DNA of 64,000 bases from Marinimicrobium alkaliphilum (GTDB lineage: Bacteria; Pseudomonadota; Gammaproteobacteria; Pseudomonadales; Cellvibrionaceae), in NCBI RefSeq assembly GCF_003259155.1, contig NZ_QGMQ01000002.1, positions 246,925-310,924 of the forward strand, in the 5' to 3' direction. Below are positions 8,660 through 20,100 of this stretch, in pieces. Position numbers and translations under genes: made by a program. The notes beneath the pieces are model-generated. The model did not search any database. It saw nothing but the letters and a program-made list of their open reading frames with translations, and had not been told where the DNA came from. Every line of letters begins with the position of its first letter. Within the stretch, counting starts at the first letter, position 1.

Positions 8660-10105
8660 TTAGTCACTCAGTTTTTTCAAGAGAATTTCGTTCACGGCCT
8701 GTGGGTTGGCTTGGCCTTTACTGGCTTTCATTACTTGCCCGACAAAGAAGCCGAGCATTTTAGGACGTTTGGCCTCGTCGGCGTTACGGTAGTTGTCTAC
8801 CTGGGCCTGATTGTTGGCAATAACCTCGTCGACGATTTTCTCCAGCGCACCGGTATCGGATACCTGCTTGAGACCTCTGGCGTCGATTACGGCATCGGCA
8901 TCGCCTTCACCCGCGCACATGGCCTCGAACACGGTCTTGGCGATTTTACTGGAGATGGTGTTGTCTTTGATGCGGGCGATAAGCCCGGCCAGTTGCTCGG
9001 GGCTGACCGGCGATTGATCGATACTCAGTTCCTGCTTGTTCAGGTACGCGGCCAGATCCGCCATGATCCAGTTGGCGGCCAGCTTGGGCTCGCCGGAGGC
9101 CTTGGCCGAAGCTTCGAAGAAGTCGGCAGTGGCCCGGTCGCTGGTCAGTTGCGTGGCGTCGTAGTCGGACAGACCGAGATCGTTGATAAAGCGCTGGCGC
9201 CGCTCTTCCGGCAGCTCCGGCATCTGTTGGCGCACCGACTCGATATAGTCGTCGTCGAGCATGATGGGCAGCAGGTCCGGGCAGGGGAAGTAACGGTAAT
9301 CGTTGGAGTCTTCCTTGGTGCGCATGCTCCGGGCTTTCTTGGTGTCGCCATTGTAGAGGCGGGTTTCCTGCACGATGGTGCCGCCGCTTTCGAGCACGCT
9401 GATCTGACGTTCGACTTCCAGCTCAATGGCTTCTTCCATAAACCGGAAGGAGTTGAGGTTTTTGGTTTCGGTGCGGGTGCCGAGCTTCTCTTCGCCTTTG
9501 GGGCGCACGGAGACGTTGACGTCAAAGCGCATGGAGCCCTGGGACATTTCGCCGTCGCAGATTTCCAGTGAGGTGACGATGTTGTGCAGTTTTTTGGCGA
9601 AGGCCACAGCTTCTTCGGCGTTGCGCATATCCGGCTCGGTCACGACTTCAATCAGCGGTGTGCCGGCGCGGTTGAGGTCGATGCCGGTCATACCGTGGAA
9701 GTCTTCGTGCAGGGATTTGCCCGCGTCTTCTTCCAGGTGGGCGTGGTGAATGCGCACGCGCTTGGTGCGCCCGCCGTCCAGTTCCAGGTCGACATGGCCG
9801 GGCCCGACGATGGGTTCGGCCAGTTGGGTGGTCTGGTAGCCTTTGGGGAGGTCCGGGTAGAAGTAGTTTTTGCGCTCGAAGACGGAGCGCTTGCCGATCT
9901 CGGCGTTGACGGCGAGCCCGAACATGACGGCGTAGCGGAACGCGCCTTCGTTGGCGACTGGCAGGGTGCCGGGCAGCGCCAGGTCGACCGCGCAGGCCTG
10001 GGTGTTGGGGTCGGCGCCGAAGGCGGTGCTGGCGCCGGAGAAGATTTTACTTTTGGTGGCGAGCTGTACGTGTACTTCCAGCCCTATCACTGTTTCCCAT
10101 TCCAT
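8660..10105 (-). CDS. gatB: Asp-tRNA(Asn)/Glu-tRNA(Gln) amidotransferase subunit B
   Basis: A 481-residue GatB subunit. GatB binds misacylated tRNA and phosphorylates the Glu (or Asp) for amidation with ammonia from GatA. Seen: [15 protein letters not shown] at the N-terminus, the [19 protein letters not shown] region, [15 protein letters not shown] and the C-terminal GatB/YqeY domain with [17 protein letters not shown]. The start at 10105 matches the family N-terminus; the ORF runs further into the repeat element upstream. Unusually for a gatCAB operon, a 412-nt repeat-bearing gap separates it from gatA. Confidence 0.95.
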   Translation of the reverse strand: MEWETVIGLEVHVQLATKSKIFSGASTAFGADPNTQACAVDLALPGTLPVANEGAFRYAVMFGLAVNAEIGKRSVFERKNYFYPDLPKGYQTTQLAEPIVGPGHVDLELDGGRTKRVRIHHAHLEEDAGKSLHEDFHGMTGIDLNRAGTPLIEVVTEPDMRNAEEAVAFAKKLHNIVTSLEICDGEMSQGSMRFDVNVSVRPKGEEKLGTRTETKNLNSFRFMEEAIELEVERQISVLESGGTIVQETRLYNGDTKKARSMRTKEDSNDYRYFPCPDLLPIMLDDDYIESVRQQMPELPEERRQRFINDLGLSDYDATQLTSDRATADFFEASAKASGEPKLAANWIMADLAAYLNKQELSIDQSPVSPEQLAGLIARIKDNTISSKIAKTVFEAMCAGEGDADAVIDARGLKQVSDTGALEKIVDEVIANNQAQVDNYRNADEAKRPKMLGFFVGQVMKASKGQANPQAVNEILLKKLSD

Positions 10106-10139
10106 CTCTATCAACCTTGGTTGGTGCCTGTGTTGGTGG

Positions 10140-10249
10140 GGCAGGCGGAGCGTAAAGCCTTGCGGGACTCGCTGTGAATACGTCCCTGTACGCTCGAAGT
10201 CGGCATCCATGCCTCCTACGGTCCCGCAAGGCTTCACACTCCGCCTGCC
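10140..10249. repeat. Inverted-repeat element 1 in the gatA-gatB gap
   Basis: Arms 10140-10168 and 10221-10249 are near-perfect inverted repeats (about two mismatches in 29). The ~52-nt centre holds, on the minus strand, TACAGGGACGTATTCACAGC (10171-10190), and a small palindrome GGCATCCATGCC (10202-10213). Element 2 downstream carries the same core TACAGGGACGTATTCAC on the other strand but has different arms. The element begins 34 nt upstream of the gatB start, so it would form a strong stem-loop in the gatB leader if transcribed from gatA. Confidence 0.75.
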
Positions 10250-10281
10250 GTGCCACATTCAGTGCTCACAGTAGTTAATCG

Positions 10282-10301
10282 GTTTTCCTAATTAGGAAAA
10301 C
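10282..10301. repeat. Perfect 20-bp palindrome between the two repeat elements
   Basis: GTTTTCCTAATTAGGAAAAC is a perfect, AT-rich palindrome between the two long inverted repeats. It could be a dimeric repressor operator or part of the mobile module; there is no loop, so a terminator is less likely. Confidence 0.5.
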
Positions 10302-10340
10302 GTTGGTGGGTGAATCCACGCTGTCGTTTGCTGGCACTGA

Positions 10341-10449
10341 GGCCGAAGCGAGGGGGTGTCCTTGCGAAACCCTCTCTTCAGGGATGAAGAGAGGGAGCTA
10401 CAGGGACGTATTCACCGCGTTTTCGCAAGGACACCCCCTCGCTTTGGCC
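10341..10449. repeat. Inverted-repeat element 2 in the gatA-gatB gap
   Basis: Arms 10341-10369 and 10421-10449 match as inverted repeats with one mismatch in 29. Inside are a separate hairpin (CCCTCTCTTCA with TGAAGAGAGGG, 10370-10395) and the core TACAGGGACGTATTCACCGC (10400-10419). It shares the core with element 1 in opposite orientation. The rest of the gap (10106-10139, 10450-10517) shows nothing else. Confidence 0.75.
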
Positions 10450-10517
10450 GGAAGCTCACTAAAGCATGCCAAAGCTTCGTCCGGAGGGGGCTTTTTGCGA
10501 CACTTTATAAACCGTAT

Positions 10518-11975
10518 TCAATCCAATGCCGAAGGCGCTACCTGTTGGTGGTGGTCGGTTGCCTGTTGGAATTGGTGGGCAACGTTGAGTAGCTTTGATT
10601 CGGCGAAATAATCGCCGATCAATTGCAAGCCTACCGGTTTGTTGTCCACCAGCCCGCAGGGAATCGACAAGCCCGGCAAGCCCGCCAGGTTGGTGGCGAT
10701 CGTGTAAATGTCTTCCAGGTACATCGCCACCGGGTCCTTGGTTTTTGCGCCAAAGGCAAAAGCCGGCGAGGGCGAGGTCGGGCCCATGATCACATCGACG
10801 GACTCAAAGGCTTCGACAAAGTCCCGTTTGATCAGTCGGCGGACCTGTTGCGCCTTGTTGTAGTAGGCGTCGTAATAGCCGGTCGAGAGCGCATAGGTGC
10901 CCACCAGAATCCGGCGTTTCACTTCCTCACCAAAACCCTCGCTGCGGGTGCGCATGTACATGTCGGTCAGATCCTTCGGATCCTCACAGCGGTAGCCGTA
11001 GCGCACGCCGTCAAAGCGCGACAGGTTGGCCGAGCATTCGGCTGGGGCAATGACGTAGTAGGCCGGTACCGCCAGGTGGGTATGGGGCAGGCTGATGGAC
11101 TTGATGGTCGCGCCCAACTGCTCGTAAAGCTTGATGGCGTCTTCGACGATTTGCGCGGTTTTCGGGTCCAGGCCTTCGCTGAAGTACTCCTTGGGAACCC
11201 CGATGGTGAGGCCCTTGATCGGGTTGTTCAGTTCCGCGGTGTAGTCCGGCACTGGCATTTCGACGCAGGTGGAGTCCTTGGGGTCGTAGCTCGCCAGGTC
11301 GTTCATCATCAGTGCCGCGTCTTCGGCGGTGCGGGTAAGCACGCCGGCCTGATCCAGGCTTGAGGCAAAGGCGATCATGCCCCAGCGCGATACCCGGCCG
11401 TAGGTGGGCTTGATGCCGGTGAGTCCGCACAGAGCCGCGGGCTGGCGAATGGAGCCACCGGTGTCACTGGCGGTGGCGCCGGGGGCGAGCAGGGCTGATA
11501 CCGCCGCTGCCGAACCGCCCGAGGAGCCGCCGGGCACGCAGTCGGTCGCCCAGGGGTTTTTCACCGGACCGTAGTAGCTGGTCTCGTTGGACGAGCCCAT
11601 GGCGAACTCGTCCATGTTGGTCTTACCCAGGGTCACGGCACCGGCGCGCCGGTAGTTGTCGACGATGGTGGCATCGTAGGGGGCAATAAAGTTGTCCAAC
11701 ATCTTTGAACCGCAACTGGTGCGTACGCCGTTGGTACAGAAGATGTCCTTATGGGCGATAGGCACGCCGCACAGGGCCGGGGCGTCACCCTGGGCCAAAC
11801 GGGCATCGGCGGCCTCCGCCTGGGCCAGGGCCAGCTCCGGGGTGACGGTGATGTAACTGTTGTAGGTGGCATCCCGCGCCTGGATACGCTCCAGGTAGTG
11901 GCGAGTCAGCTCGACACTGGAAAAGGCTTTGCTGCGCAGGCCCTGCACCAGTTCGGCAATGGTCTTGGTATGCAT
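10518..11975 (-). CDS. gatA: Asp-tRNA(Asn)/Glu-tRNA(Gln) amidotransferase subunit A
   Basis: A 485-residue amidase that releases ammonia from glutamine for the GatB reaction. The amidase-signature Ser-Ser-Lys triad is visible: Lys in [11 protein letters not shown], the Gly/Ser-rich [13 protein letters not shown] and the nucleophile region [12 protein letters not shown]. Length and N-terminus ([17 protein letters not shown]) are normal. It lies 19 nt after gatC. The gap to gatB is unusually long and carries two repeat elements. Confidence 0.95.
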   Translation of the reverse strand: MHTKTIAELVQGLRSKAFSSVELTRHYLERIQARDATYNSYITVTPELALAQAEAADARLAQGDAPALCGVPIAHKDIFCTNGVRTSCGSKMLDNFIAPYDATIVDNYRRAGAVTLGKTNMDEFAMGSSNETSYYGPVKNPWATDCVPGGSSGGSAAAVSALLAPGATASDTGGSIRQPAALCGLTGIKPTYGRVSRWGMIAFASSLDQAGVLTRTAEDAALMMNDLASYDPKDSTCVEMPVPDYTAELNNPIKGLTIGVPKEYFSEGLDPKTAQIVEDAIKLYEQLGATIKSISLPHTHLAVPAYYVIAPAECSANLSRFDGVRYGYRCEDPKDLTDMYMRTRSEGFGEEVKRRILVGTYALSTGYYDAYYNKAQQVRRLIKRDFVEAFESVDVIMGPTSPSPAFAFGAKTKDPVAMYLEDIYTIATNLAGLPGLSIPCGLVDNKPVGLQLIGDYFAESKLLNVAHQFQQATDHHQQVAPSALD

Positions 11976-11994
11976 TGCGACAATAATCCTCGGG

Positions 11995-12282
11995 TTATTC
12001 GATCACGCGGGGGACCAGGTACAGGCCCGCCTCGGCGGCAGGTGCCAGGCTCTGAAAAGTGTCGCGCTGGTCGGGTTCAGTCACGTCGTCCGGGCGCAGG
12101 CGCTGCACAGCATCCAGTGGGTGCGCCATGGGGGTGACGCCCTGGGTGTCTACCGCCTGCAGTTGGTCGACCAGATCCAGCACCTGGGAGATGCGCGCGG
12201 CGGCCTCGCCGCTTTCAGCGTCGGAGATTTCGATCCGCGCCAAACTCGCCATTTTGGCGATGGTGGAAGTGTCTACAGCCAT
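11995..12282 (-). CDS. gatC: Asp-tRNA(Asn)/Glu-tRNA(Gln) amidotransferase subunit C
   Basis: A 95-residue GatC, the small subunit that wraps around GatA and stabilises the GatAB complex. The N-terminal pattern [16 protein letters not shown] and the C-terminal [20 protein letters not shown] are typical. It is first in the gatCAB order, divergent from mreB; GGAG precedes the ATG at 12282. Confidence 0.93.
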   Translation of the reverse strand: MAVDTSTIAKMASLARIEISDAESGEAAARISQVLDLVDQLQAVDTQGVTPMAHPLDAVQRLRPDDVTEPDQRDTFQSLAPAAEAGLYLVPRVIE

Positions 12283-13637
<1,355 letters not shown>

Positions 13638-13686
13638 GCGCCGGGTGGATGGGGGTTAGCCCCCGACGATCGCGGGAGATTTCGTT

Positions 13687-14523
13687 ATCAAACGGTTGTT
13701 TACCAAAGGCCCGTCGGTTGCCGCGCGTGCAGTGATACTCAGTGCGGTGGCGGTCGGGCTGATTCTCGTCAACCTCTATACCGACTGGCTCAACCCGGTC
13801 AGGGAACAGTTGGGCTCGGTAGCTGCGCCTTTCAATTGGGTGACCAACGTGCCCACGGTGATCTCCGAATGGGGGCAAGACACCTTTGTCTCGCGCACCG
13901 AGCTCAAAGCCGAAAACGACGCCCTCCAATCCGAAATTCTGATTCATCGGCGCAAGCTCCAGCAGATGGCGGCGTTGGCGGCTGAGAACGTGCGCCTGCG
14001 CCAACTGCTCGGATCCAGCGACATGCTCCAGGACAATGTCCTGGTGGCCGAGTTGATCGGCGTGTCCCCTGACCCCATGCGCCATGCACTGGTCATCAAC
14101 AAAGGCCGGCGCGACGGCGTCTACATGGGCCAGGCAGTTCTCGACGCCTTTGGTCTGATGGGGCAGGTGATCGAGGTTAACCAAGGTACCGCTCGGGTGC
14201 TGCTGATTACTGACGCTTCCCACGCTCTGCCGGTGCAGGTCAACCGCAACGGGGTGCGCGCGGTAGCCGAGGGCAGCGGTGACTTGAACCGCCTGCATCT
14301 GCGTCACGTGTCCAATACTACCGATATTCGGCCCGGCGATGTGCTGGTCAGTTCCGGCTTGGGTCAGCGTTTTCCTGTGGGCTATCCCGTGGCCGAGGTC
14401 GAGCGTGTGGTGCGCGACCCGGGCATGCCTTTCGCAACGGTGATCGCCAAGCCCAAAGCGCGCCTGGATCGCAGTCGACACCTCTTGCTGGTCTTTGGGA
14501 ACGAGGAGGCAGGCCTTGATTGA
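13687..14523 (+). CDS. mreC: Rod-shape determining protein MreC, probable AUC start
   Basis: A bitopic inner-membrane protein whose periplasmic domain links MreB to the wall synthases. One membrane helix lies at ~13-32, followed by a coiled coil (LKAENDALQSEILIHRRKLQ) and the beta-barrel domain. The first ATG/GTG/TTG in frame is the TTG at 13696, 17 nt past the SD GGGAG (13674-13678). Translating from the ATC at 13687 gives KRLFTKGPS, which lines up with the known family start MKPIFSRGPS, with ideal SD spacing (8 nt). I therefore propose AUC as the start codon; if wrong, the protein begins at TTG 13696 and is three residues shorter. Confidence 0.85.
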   Translation: MKRLFTKGPSVAARAVILSAVAVGLILVNLYTDWLNPVREQLGSVAAPFNWVTNVPTVISEWGQDTFVSRTELKAENDALQSEILIHRRKLQQMAALAAENVRLRQLLGSSDMLQDNVLVAELIGVSPDPMRHALVINKGRRDGVYMGQAVLDAFGLMGQVIEVNQGTARVLLITDASHALPVQVNRNGVRAVAEGSGDLNRLHLRHVSNTTDIRPGDVLVSSGLGQRFPVGYPVAEVERVVRDPGMPFATVIAKPKARLDRSRHLLLVFGNEEAGLD

Positions 14524-15007
14524 CCTGCTGCGCGGGCACAATCGTTGGATGCTGCTCTTGCCGATTCTTCTGGGATTGCTACTTTCTGTCTATCCGCTGC
14601 CGCTGGAGTTGCGCTGGTGGCGGCCAGCCTGGGTTTTGTTGATTGTCATCTACTGGTTGTTCACGGCCCCGGAAGATTTCAGCCTTACCTTTGTCTTCGG
14701 CCTGGGGTTGGTGCAGGACCTTATTACCGGGTCGCCCCTGGGTCAGCACAGCCTGGGTTTGGTGATCGTGTCTTATATCTGTCTGCAGTCCTATCAGCGG
14801 GTGCGCAACTACGCGCGCTGGCAACAGGCCTTGTGGGTATTTGTTCTGGTGGGGATCAGTCAGGTTATAGGCAACTGGGTCTACAGTATGAGCGGACTGA
14901 CGGTGTCGGGGATGCAATTTCTCTATCCGGCGCTGACCAGCGCCTTGCTATGGCCCCTGATGTTCCGGATACTGGAGATCTTTCGTACCGCTAACCGGAT
15001 AAGTTGA
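14516..15007 (+). CDS. mreD: Rod-shape determining protein MreD
   Basis: A 163-residue protein with about five membrane helices, the third component of the MreBCD elongasome. It starts at TTG 14516, six nt after GAGGAGG (14503-14509), and overlaps the end of mreC by 8 nt, which implies translational coupling. Typical parts: VYPLPLELRWWRPAWVLLIV and the FVFGLGLVQDLITGSPLGQH loop. Low sequence conservation is normal for this family; the position after mreC secures the call. Confidence 0.92.
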   Translation: MIDLLRGHNRWMLLLPILLGLLLSVYPLPLELRWWRPAWVLLIVIYWLFTAPEDFSLTFVFGLGLVQDLITGSPLGQHSLGLVIVSYICLQSYQRVRNYARWQQALWVFVLVGISQVIGNWVYSMSGLTVSGMQFLYPALTSALLWPLMFRILEIFRTANRIS

Positions 15008-15016
15008 GCTGTCACT

Positions 15017-15622
15017 GTGACGATCGATCTGTACCTGGCCTCCCGCTCTCCCCGCCGCCGCGAGCTGCTGCGCCAAATCGGTGTGCGTCATGCGACGCTC
15101 CCGGTAGCGGTGCCCGAAGTACCCGCTGTGGGGGAATCCCCTGAAGATTACGTGTGCCGTCTGGCGCGCGAGAAAGCGCAAGCCGGACTTGAGGCCTCGG
15201 CCCGTGCCGGACTGGCCGAGCGGCCCGTGCTCGGCGCTGACACCCTGGGCGTCTGCCAGGGCCGAATTCTGGAAAAGCCCGCCGATGCTGAGGCCTCGCT
15301 GAAAATGCTGCGCGCCATGTCTGGTGCCACGCACCAGGTGTTGAGTGCCGTCGCGTTGGCGACGCCAGAGCGCGTCGATGTCGGGCTATCGATCACCGAT
15401 GTGGATTTCCGCCTGCTCAGTGATGAGGAAATTCGTGCCTATTGGGACACCGGTGAGCCCCGCGACAAGGCCGGTAGCTATGCCATTCAGGGGTTGGGTG
15501 CGGCGTTTGTGACCGGGCTGCGCGGCAGCTACAGCGGCGTCGTTGGCTTGCCCCTGGAGGTTACCTTGCCGCTGCTCAGGGAGTTCGGGGTCCCTTGGTG
15601 GCAGGAGCCGGACGATGAGTGA
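15017..15622 (+). CDS. maf: Maf-family nucleoside triphosphate pyrophosphatase (YhdE type)
   Basis: A 201-residue house-cleaning pyrophosphatase that hydrolyses non-canonical or excess NTPs (dTTP/UTP type in the YhdE group) to NMP and PPi. Seen: LYLASRSPRRRELL (SxSPRR substrate motif), ADTLG near residue 75, the KP-containing GRILEKPADAEASLKML, and GSYAIQG. The GTG start at 15017 follows mreD by 9 nt. Its end overlaps rng (GATGAGTGA). Confidence 0.93.
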   Translation: MTIDLYLASRSPRRRELLRQIGVRHATLPVAVPEVPAVGESPEDYVCRLAREKAQAGLEASARAGLAERPVLGADTLGVCQGRILEKPADAEASLKMLRAMSGATHQVLSAVALATPERVDVGLSITDVDFRLLSDEEIRAYWDTGEPRDKAGSYAIQGLGAAFVTGLRGSYSGVVGLPLEVTLPLLREFGVPWWQEPDDE

Positions 15623-17090
15623 GGAAATTCTGATCAATGTCTCCCCGGTGGAGACCCGAGTGGCGCTGGTCGAGAATGGCGTTGCCCAGGAGCTGTATAT
15701 TGAGCGCAGTCAGCATAAAGGTTACGTGGGCAACATCTATAAAGGCAAGGTGGTACGCGTGCTGCCGGGAATGCAGGCCGCATTTGTGGACATTGGCCTG
15801 GCACGTACCGGTTTTATCCACGCCGCCGAGCTGGTGCCCGAGATGGATGAGCAGGGTGAGTCCGGTAGGCGCAGTGAAACCCCGGATATTCGTTCGCTGG
15901 TTCGCGAGGGTGAGAGCATCGTCGTGCAGGTCAGCAAGGATCCAATAGGGACCAAAGGCGCGCGTCTGACGACACACTTGAGCTTGTCCGCGCGCTTTCT
16001 GGTGTACATGCCCGGCAGCCCGCACATTGGCATTTCCAGCCGTATCGAAGATGATGCTGAGCGCGAGCGTTTGCGCACATTGCTTGACGAGGTACAGTCG
16101 CGCGAGGGAATCGAGGGCGGCTTTATTCTGCGTACCGTGGCGGAGGGCGCCGAGCAGGACGCCCTGCAGGCGGATATCCTGTTTTTGCAGAAGCACTGGC
16201 AAAAGTTGCGCGCGGTTTTGGCCGACGCGCCCACTCCCTCGGTGATTCACACCGACATGCCACTTTTTCTACGTGTTTTACGCGACTTGGCACGTGCCCC
16301 CATTGAGAAAATTCGCGTCGATTCACGACAGACCTGGCACCAGATGCGCGACTTTGCCGCGGGTTATTCGCCCCAATTGGTCGATCTGATTGAATGCTAC
16401 ACCGGCGAGCGGCCGCTGCTTGATCTCTACGGTGTCGAGGATGAAATTGCCCGTGCCCTGGATCCACGTGTGGCACTCAAGTCCAATGGTTATCTGGTGA
16501 TTGAGCAGACGGAAGCGATGACCACCATTGACGTCAACACCGGGGCTTTTGTGGGGCGACGCAATCTGGAAGAAACCATCTTCAAAACCAACATGGAGGC
16601 GGCCAGTGCCATTGCCCGGCAATTGCGTTTGCGCAATCTCGGGGGCATCATCATTCTCGACTTTATTGATATGCGCGACCCCGAGCACGAGCGCCAAGTG
16701 TTACGCACACTCGAAAAGGCGCTCGAAAAGGACCACGCGAAAACCCGGATTACCGGCGTGTCGGAATTAGGTCTGGTGGAAATGACCCGCAAGCGCACGC
16801 GCGAGTCGCTCGGGCAGATGCTGTGCGAGCCCTGCCCATTGTGCACAGGGCGCGGCCAGATCAAGTCGGCCGAGACCATTTGCTACGAGATCTTTCGGGA
16901 AATTCTGCGAGAGGCGCGGGCCTACGATAACGAAAAATTTCTCGTGCTTGCGGCGCAGGTGGTGGTCGATCGTCTGCTCGATGAGGAGGCGGCTTATGTC
17001 GCTGACCTGGAGGCCTTTATCGGCCGAACCATCGAGTTCCAGGTCGAGCAGCTATTCACCCCAGAGCAGTACGATATCGTACTGGTTTAG
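15615..17090 (+). CDS. rng: Ribonuclease G
   Basis: A 491-residue endoribonuclease of the RNase E/G family that matures the 16S rRNA 5' end and cleaves AU-rich mRNA. An S1 domain (GYVGNIYKGKVVRVLPGMQA, ~36-100) is followed by the catalytic core: TTIDVNTGAFVG and IIILDFIDM hold the metal-binding aspartates, and CEPCPLCTGRG is the zinc link. It lacks the long RNase E scaffold tail. The ATG at 15615 overlaps the maf stop, as in many gammaproteobacteria. Confidence 0.95.
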   Translation: MSEEILINVSPVETRVALVENGVAQELYIERSQHKGYVGNIYKGKVVRVLPGMQAAFVDIGLARTGFIHAAELVPEMDEQGESGRRSETPDIRSLVREGESIVVQVSKDPIGTKGARLTTHLSLSARFLVYMPGSPHIGISSRIEDDAERERLRTLLDEVQSREGIEGGFILRTVAEGAEQDALQADILFLQKHWQKLRAVLADAPTPSVIHTDMPLFLRVLRDLARAPIEKIRVDSRQTWHQMRDFAAGYSPQLVDLIECYTGERPLLDLYGVEDEIARALDPRVALKSNGYLVIEQTEAMTTIDVNTGAFVGRRNLEETIFKTNMEAASAIARQLRLRNLGGIIILDFIDMRDPEHERQVLRTLEKALEKDHAKTRITGVSELGLVEMTRKRTRESLGQMLCEPCPLCTGRGQIKSAETICYEIFREILREARAYDNEKFLVLAAQVVVDRLLDEEAAYVADLEAFIGRTIEFQVEQLFTPEQYDIVLV

Positions 17091-17113
17091 GCGCGAGGGT
17101 TGGTACGCTGGTT

Positions 17114-20100
17114 ATGGCTCGCTTCGTTGGTTCTCTAGTGAAAACGCTTTACCTCACGGTGGCAGTCGCTCTGATCGCGCTGGCTGTGATGGTTCAGCTC
17201 GGGCGCAGTTTTGCCCATCTGGCGAGCGATTACTCTGAGCCACTGAGTCACTACCTGTCCGAGCGGCTCGGGTTGACGGTGGTTATTGCCGAACTCGAAG
17301 TTCAGTGGCCGGGTATCAACCCACAGGTCGTTCTTACTGATGTTCAGCTCACCGGTGAGTCCGAGTTGCCGGTACTTGAGCTTGAGCGCGCGGCCCTGGA
17401 GTTGGATCTTTGGCAGAGTGCGTTGCGCGGCCGGCTCCATTGGGGGCGGGCCGATGTTGACGGGGGGGCCATGACCCTGTGGCAGTTTGCTGATGGCCGC
17501 TGGCAGATTCCGGGGTTGCCGGTGGTCGGTACCGATACCGAGATGGCTGAAGACGTCGGGAATGCGACACCTGACAGTTTTTTCGAGTTGTTCCTGTTGG
17601 GAACCCAAATTCACTTTCGCGATACCCACTTCACTCTGCGCTTCTCTGATCAGCGCGAAGTGCAATTGTTTGCCCCTCAGGTCTCGTTGGAAAATCGGCG
17701 CAACTTCCACCGTCTGGCGCTCGACGTCGACATTGACGAGCGCGCGCAAGCCCTGCAACTGATTGTGGAAGGGCGGGGTGACCCCCGGGTGCCGGCGCGC
17801 TTTGATGCCCGTGGCTATTTGCAACTGCGTGACGTGCCCACCTCTGAGCCTCTCATTGGTGTCGCTGCGTTACTCCTTGGGGGGATTGATCACCCCAATT
17901 GGTACAGCAGCGGTCGACTCGATGCGGAGCTCTGGTTCAACTCTCGCCCGGGTGGCGATGGCTACGCGCTCAAGGGGCAGCTGAGCAGCTCTGATCTGCT
18001 CTGGCCCACCGGTGAGTTCCCGGTGGCTATTCACGAGTTGCACACCGATGTCACTGGCCATTGGTTGCGTACTGGCGCCTGGCAGGTGGCGCTGCAAGAC
18101 CTGCATGGGCGCTGGAATGAATCAAGCCTGGAAGGGATCAATATTGCAGCGTCTGCCGACGGGCTCGGGGAGCCTTTGCGCCTGATGAGCGATGCGATCG
18201 CGCTGGATGTGGTCCAGCGCCTGGCCCTGGAGAATACCTGGTTGATGGCCTCACCGCGACTTGAAGAGGTCATCACCACCCTGGCCCCGCTCGGTGAACT
18301 GCGCGATCTGACGTTTGAATTGCCGCTTGATGAGCCGGGTAGTTGGCAGCTGAGTGCCCAACTGGAATCGGTGAGTGTCAGACCCTGGGCGGGGGTACCG
18401 GGTCTACAGGGCGTGGACGGCTATGTCTATGCCGATCGCCGGGGGGGGCACGTGGATCTCGCGCGCGAGGGCAGTTTCAGCATGTTCTACCCCCAGGTCT
18501 ACGACGCCCCCATGCGTTATGGCGGTGCCCAGGGGCAGGTGGCCTGGTGGTTGCGTCCTGAGGACAACCGCGTGTACGTCAACAGCGGGCCACTGACTCT
18601 GCAAGGCGAGCCCGGCAACAGCGAACATGCTCGCGGCTATATGTGGCTATCGGTTCCCTGGGAGCGGTACTCGGCGGACCTGGACCTCTATCTCTATATT
18701 GGCGGGCACGATATTCCCGCCGGTCTGCACACCAAATATGTACCGGCGGTCGTTCCTCGGGCACTGACGGGGTGGCTCGAACGCGCCGTCGGACGCAGTA
18801 ATCCGGGCTATGCCTCCGATGGCGCGTTCATCTTTCGCGGTACCCTCAACAATCCCGAGGCTCTGGCGCGCAGCCACCAGCTGTACCTCAATGTCCACAA
18901 TGCCAACCTGGACTACCACCCCGAATGGCCTGCACTGCGACGCTTCACCGGCGAGCTGGTACTCAATGACAATCTGCTTGATGCGCGCGTGGATAATGGC
19001 CATATATACAACAGCCGGGTCAAGGCGCTGCAGGTGGCGCTCCAGCCCAACCCCGAAGGCGAGCAGTCGCTGCTGAAGCTCAATGGCCGTATTGATGGCC
19101 TGGCAAGTGATGGCCTGCGGGTTTTGCGCGAGAGCTTTCTGCGCCGATTTGTCGGCAACCAGATGGATGGCTGGTATATGCATGGCAACCTGCAGGCGGA
19201 TGTCAGTCTGGATATACCCCTCGGCGAGGGTGAGGCGGGGGCGCGCCAGCAGGTGGATATTGCTCTGAGCTCACCCAGTCTGCGCATGGATAATTTTGGT
19301 GTGAATGTGGCTCAAGTGCGCGGTGATCTGCACTACGACAGTCGCTCCGGACTGAGCAGCGACAATTTGCGCGGACAGCTGTTTGGTGAACCGCTGGCGG
19401 TGAGCATTCATCCCCACACGGATCCGCGTGGCGCCAATCAGACCCGTATCGATCTCAGTAGCCGTATCAGTCGCGACAACCTGCTGGACTGGCTGAGGCG
19501 CCCGGAGCTGTTATTTTTTGAGGGCGAAACCCAGGTGGACGCGCGCATTTCCCTCAAGCATGGGGAGAACGTGGCGGCAGATGCTCGCGATCCTGATCCC
19601 GCACGGGTCGCTATTGAGGTGCAATCGGATCTGCAGGGTATGGCGGTGAATCTCCCGTTGGGGTACCGCAAGACCGCGGAGGAGACGCGCCCGTTAGCGC
19701 TGACGCTGCGCCTGCATGAACAGACGCGCGAATTGAAACTGGACTATGGCGACGATCTGGGGCTGTGGCTAGAGGCCGGCGCCGAAACCCTGACGTTGTT
19801 GCGCGGCAATCTTGCCCTCGGGGCGCCCGCGCACCTGCCCGCAGAGCCGATACTGTTGTTGAGCGGTGCGCTCGAAAATCTCGATCCCCAACCCTGGCAA
19901 GGGCTGGTTGACGACTATCAGGGCTATGTTCGTCAAATGCGTGAAGAGCAGGGGGATCTGGAGGCGCTGACCGATGTCCTGTCGCTTTCGGCCCTGCCAC
20001 CGCTGCATGCGCAGATTCTGGTGCGCGATCAACAATTGGGGCCATTGCAGTTGACCGATCTGGCATTGGAAGTAACGCCGCTTGATGATGATTGGCAGAT

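Noticed and set aside
10140-10449. CRISPR array or integron attC sites
   Set aside because: Only two copies, arms not identical between copies, no regular spacers, no cas or integrase genes, and no RYYYAAC/GTTRRRY ends.
10303-10611. Plus-strand ORFs through inverted-repeat element 2
   Set aside because: They read through the repeat arms and into the end of gatA; no SD and no coding character.
16284-16305. TTGGCACGTGCCCCCATTG, similar to a sigma-54 site
   Set aside because: It is inside rng, the -12 part is not TTGC, and it has no gene start after it.
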